NCBI GenBank assembly: GCA_005883235.1
Contig: VAYE01000136.1
Span: 1 to 5,034, forward strand
From: Actinomycetota bacterium
GTDB lineage: Bacteria > Actinomycetota > Thermoleophilia > Gaiellales > Gaiellaceae
DNA length: 5,034 nt
Direction: 5' to 3'
Shown here: positions 2,910 to 5,034 of the stretch, piece by piece
Numbering within the stretch: position 1 is the stretch's first letter
Layout of the letters: each line of letters starts with the position of its first letter
Notes under the pieces: model-generated
The model's input: the letters and a program-made list of their open reading frames with translations, nothing else
The model's database searches: none
What the model was told of the DNA's origin: nothing
Position numbers and translations under genes: made by a program

Positions 2910-5034
2910 TCCGAGTCGCCCGCCGGGGCAGCGGCTGCGCCGTCGTCCGGGTTCCCGTTCTGCGGGGCTGCCTCGGTCTTCTTGCGCCGGTTGCGCCCGC
3001 CGCGCGAGCCGCGCCTCGTCCGCTTCTTCGCCGGCGGCCGCTCGGCGCCGTTCTCGGACGGCGTCTCCGCTTCTGCCTCGGGCTCCTCCGTTCCGAGATC
3101 CGGGGCGGGCACGTGGATGGTCGGCGCCTCTGTAACAGGCGCCTCGCCGTCGGCCGCGGCGGCCTCCGCGGCCGGGGTCTTCTTCTTCCGGCCCTTGCCG
3201 CCGCGAGAGCCCCGTCTCGTCCGCTTCTTGGGCGTCTGCTCGGCCGGCGGCTCTTCCTCCGCAGCCACCTCGGCTTCGGCCTCCGGCTCCTCCACCTGCT
3301 CCTCTTCAGGCGCCTCCGGCTCGGCGGCCTCGGCCCCCTTGCGCGCAGGCGGCTTGCGGGTCGGCTTCTCCGCCTCGGCCTCGGCCGTGATCGGTCCCTC
3401 GGCCGTCTTGCGGCCGACGAGCGACGCGTAGGCGGTGCCGTCGAGAGCCCGCTCGACGCGAACCTTCACCTTCTTGCCGACGAGGCTCGCGGCCCCCGCG
3501 ACGGAGACGTCGTAGCCGTCCACCTTCCCCACGGCCGAGGTCGGATCGTGGAGCCCGACCTCGACCAGCTGGAGCTGCAGCTGCGCGCCTTCCTCGACCG
3601 GAATCTTCGGCGCGAGCTCCTCGAGCTTGCCCTCGGCGAGCACGACGAGGTGGTCGGCATGGACGTTCTCCTTCGGCACGATGAAGAAGCGGCGTTTCGT
3701 CTGCTCCTCGAGCTCGACGAGCCGCAGACCGCTCGGACCGACCAGCATGGCGGCCACCTTCGCGTTCAGCTCGACGCGGAAGGCCTGCTTGCGCGAACCC
3801 GCCGCCAGCGCCCGCAGGCGCCGCTCAACGTCGACCGCCGCCGTCGTCTCGGAGACGACGATGCCGTCGCCGCCGCAGGTGGGGCACTTCTTGGTGAGGA
3901 TCTCGCGCGGGCCGTCGGTCACGTTCTGGCGCGTCATCTCGACGAGCCCGAGCGGCGAGATCTCGACGACGTAGGTCTTCGTCCGGTCGCGCTCGAGCTC
4001 GGTGCGGAACGCCTCCTCCACCGCCTGGCGGTTCTTCGGGTTCGCCATGTCGATGAAGTCGATGACGATGATGCCGCCGATGTCGCGCAGACGCAGCTGG
4101 CGCACGACCTCCTTCACCGCCTCGAGGTTGTTCTTCGTGATCGTGTCCTCGAGCCGCGCGCCCGAGCTCTTCGAGCGGGAGCCGACGAACCGGCCGGTGT
4201 TCACGTCGATGACGGTGAACGCCTCCGCGTAGTCGAAGACGAGGTAGCCCCCGGAGGGCAGGTCGACGCGGCGCGAGAGCGTCGAGCGGATCTCGGCGTC
4301 GACGCCGTTCAACTCGAAGAGGGGCGTCTTCTCCTTGTAGCGCACCACCCGCTCGGCCATGTGCGGCGAGGTTTTCTTGAGATACCCGACGATCCGCTTG
4401 TAGGTGCGGTCGTGGTCGACGAGCGCGCGCTCGAAGTCGCCCGCGAAGAGATCGCGCGTGACGCGGAGCGGCAGCTCGGCCTCCTGGTAGATCAGCTCCG
4501 GCGCCTTGGCCTTCTTCGCGCGTGCGTCGATCGTCCTCCACAGGCGCTGCAGGAAGACGAGGTCGCGCTCGATGTCCTCGGCGGACGCGCCCTCGGCGGC
4601 GGTGCGGACGATGAGGCCGCCCTTGCCGACCTCGAGCTTCTTGATGATGTCCTTGAGCCGCGCCCGCTCGTCGTCGTCGAGCCGGCGGGAGACGCCGAGC
4701 CCTTCGCCGTTCGGGACGAGGACGACGAAGCGGCCCGGCAGCGAGATCTCGGTCGTCAGCCGCGCACCCTTCGTCTTCATCGGGTCCTTGACCGCCTGGA
4801 CGAGGATCGTCTGGCCGCGGCTCAGCAGGTCCTGGATCTTCTTGCCGTGGCGCTTTCCCTCGAGCTCCGGGACGACGATCTCGTCGACGTACAGGAACCC
4901 GTTCTTCTCGAGCCCGATCTCGACGAACGCCGCCTCCATCCCGGGCAGGACGTTGTCGACCGTGCCGAGGTAGATGTTCCCGGCGATCGAGCGCTTCTCC
5001 GGCCGTTCGAGGTACACCTCGGCGACGCGGTCGT
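2867..5034 (-). CDS. rne: Ribonuclease E/G family endoribonuclease, 5' end cut by the window edge
   Basis: This is a single-strand endoribonuclease for rRNA maturation and mRNA decay. About 721 codons are visible. The frame is open to the edge (DRVAEVYLERP), so the GTG at 5017 is an internal Val, not the start. Counting that Val as 1: the S1 region is about 10-100 (GNIYLGTVDNVLPGMEAAFV); the 5'-phosphate sensor has GLIVRTA with R138/T139; the DNase I-like catalytic part has IDVN (D271, N273) and IDFIDM (D320), matching E. coli D303/N305/D346; the zinc link is CPTC (C378, C381). Residues 470-535 resemble a TRAM/S1-like RNA-binding barrel (VGKVDGYDVSV, then VGKKVKVRVERA). Residues 540-716 are a disordered acidic tail with two copies of KKRTRRGSRGG, ending in SDYVPMSEWIDDLEK. 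The zinc link and long tail favour RNase E over G; symbol usage varies in actinobacteria. The TAA stop lies inside the convergent membrane gene. Confidence 0.96.
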   Translation of the reverse strand, partial: DRVAEVYLERPEKRSIAGNIYLGTVDNVLPGMEAAFVEIGLEKNGFLYVDEIVVPELEGKRHGKKIQDLLSRGQTILVQAVKDPMKTKGARLTTEISLPGRFVVLVPNGEGLGVSRRLDDDERARLKDIIKKLEVGKGGLIVRTAAEGASAEDIERDLVFLQRLWRTIDARAKKAKAPELIYQEAELPLRVTRDLFAGDFERALVDHDRTYKRIVGYLKKTSPHMAERVVRYKEKTPLFELNGVDAEIRSTLSRRVDLPSGGYLVFDYAEAFTVIDVNTGRFVGSRSKSSGARLEDTITKNNLEAVKEVVRQLRLRDIGGIIVIDFIDMANPKNRQAVEEAFRTELERDRTKTYVVEISPLGLVEMTRQNVTDGPREILTKKCPTCGGDGIVVSETTAAVDVERRLRALAAGSRKQAFRVELNAKVAAMLVGPSGLRLVELEEQTKRRFFIVPKENVHADHLVVLAEGKLEELAPKIPVEEGAQLQLQLVEVGLHDPTSAVGKVDGYDVSVAGAASLVGKKVKVRVERALDGTAYASLVGRKTAEGPITAEAEAEKPTRKPPARKGAEAAEPEAPEEEQVEEPEAEAEVAAEEEPPAEQTPKKRTRRGSRGGKGRKKKTPAAEAAAADGEAPVTEAPTIHVPAPDLGTEEPEAEAETPSENGAERPPAKKRTRRGSRGGRNRRKKTEAAPQNGNPDDGAAAAPAGDSDYVPMSEWIDDLEK
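2975..3028 (-). repeat. Basic 18-codon repeat in the RNase E/G tail, C-terminal copy
   Basis: This encodes KKRTRRGSRGGRNRRKKT (residues 664-681, counting the Val at 5017 as 1). The first 11 residues equal those of the other copy exactly, 67 codons upstream. Arg/Gly/Lys-rich blocks of this kind usually contact RNA. The nucleotide copies differ at several synonymous positions, indicating an old duplication kept at protein level. Confidence 0.75.
3176..3229 (-). repeat. Basic 18-codon repeat in the RNase E/G tail, N-terminal copy
   Basis: This encodes KKRTRRGSRGGKGRKKKT (residues 597-614, same numbering). It is followed by an Ala/Glu/Pro-rich acidic spacer and then the second copy. The pair divides the tail into alternating acidic and basic blocks, as is common in actinobacterial RNase E scaffolds. 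Confidence 0.75.

Noticed and set aside
2928..2938. GCAGCGGCTGC inverted repeat after the membrane gene as its terminator
   Set aside because: The arms are only five bases with a one-base centre and no T-run, and it lies inside the RNase coding sequence; chance is likely at this GC content.
3556..3585. CAGCTG/GAGCTG iterations
   Set aside because: They are explained by the codons of a QLQLQL stretch in the RNase protein; no separate repeat function is indicated.
2867..5017. RNase E/G starting at GTG 5017
   Set aside because: The frame is open upstream to the window edge and encodes DRVAEVYLER, which matches family residues before this Val, so the true start lies outside.

Overview
The window is GC-rich bacterial chromosome carrying part of a conserved housekeeping cluster. 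On the minus strand, in transcription order, it holds an RNase E/G gene (open at the right edge), rplU (ribosomal protein L21), rpmA (L27) and obgE (the Obg GTPase, open at the left edge). RNase E/G upstream of rplU-rpmA-obg is a familiar arrangement in Actinomycetota. The very high GC content, the long acidic/basic tail on the RNase and the extended L21 all fit that phylum. A deep lineage such as Thermoleophilia is my guess, not something the sequence proves.

Layout from left to right: 1-1004 (-) obgE, 334 codons visible with all five G motifs. 1005-1177 is a non-coding gap holding two copies of a 35-base palindrome-centred repeat 76 bases apart, bounded by two copies of GACTAGTCGG. 1178-1426 (-) rpmA, complete. 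1427-1966 (-) rplU, complete, with a 75-residue C-terminal extension; its stop codon directly abuts the rpmA start. 1965-2909 (+) is a polytopic membrane protein of unknown function, the only gene on the plus strand. 2867-5034 (-) RNase E/G with S1, 5'-sensor, catalytic and zinc-link parts, a TRAM-like segment, and a disordered tail with a duplicated Arg/Lys-rich motif.

The minus-strand genes share a theme of RNA processing and ribosome assembly. RNase E/G matures and degrades RNA, L21 and L27 are large-subunit proteins, and Obg is a GTPase acting in late 50S assembly. The membrane gene breaks the cluster: it lies antisense between the RNase gene and rplU, overlaps rplU head-to-head by 2 bases and the RNase gene tail-to-tail by 43 bases. 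So rplU must either be served by a promoter inside the 5' end of the membrane gene or be reached by read-through from the RNase gene.

The most interesting signals are the twin palindromic repeat between rpmA and obgE, the membrane protein with histidine clusters placed inside a ribosomal cluster, and the C-terminal module fused to L21. I saw no CRISPR array, transposase, tRNA or rRNA. No stretch longer than 300 bases lacks a gene.
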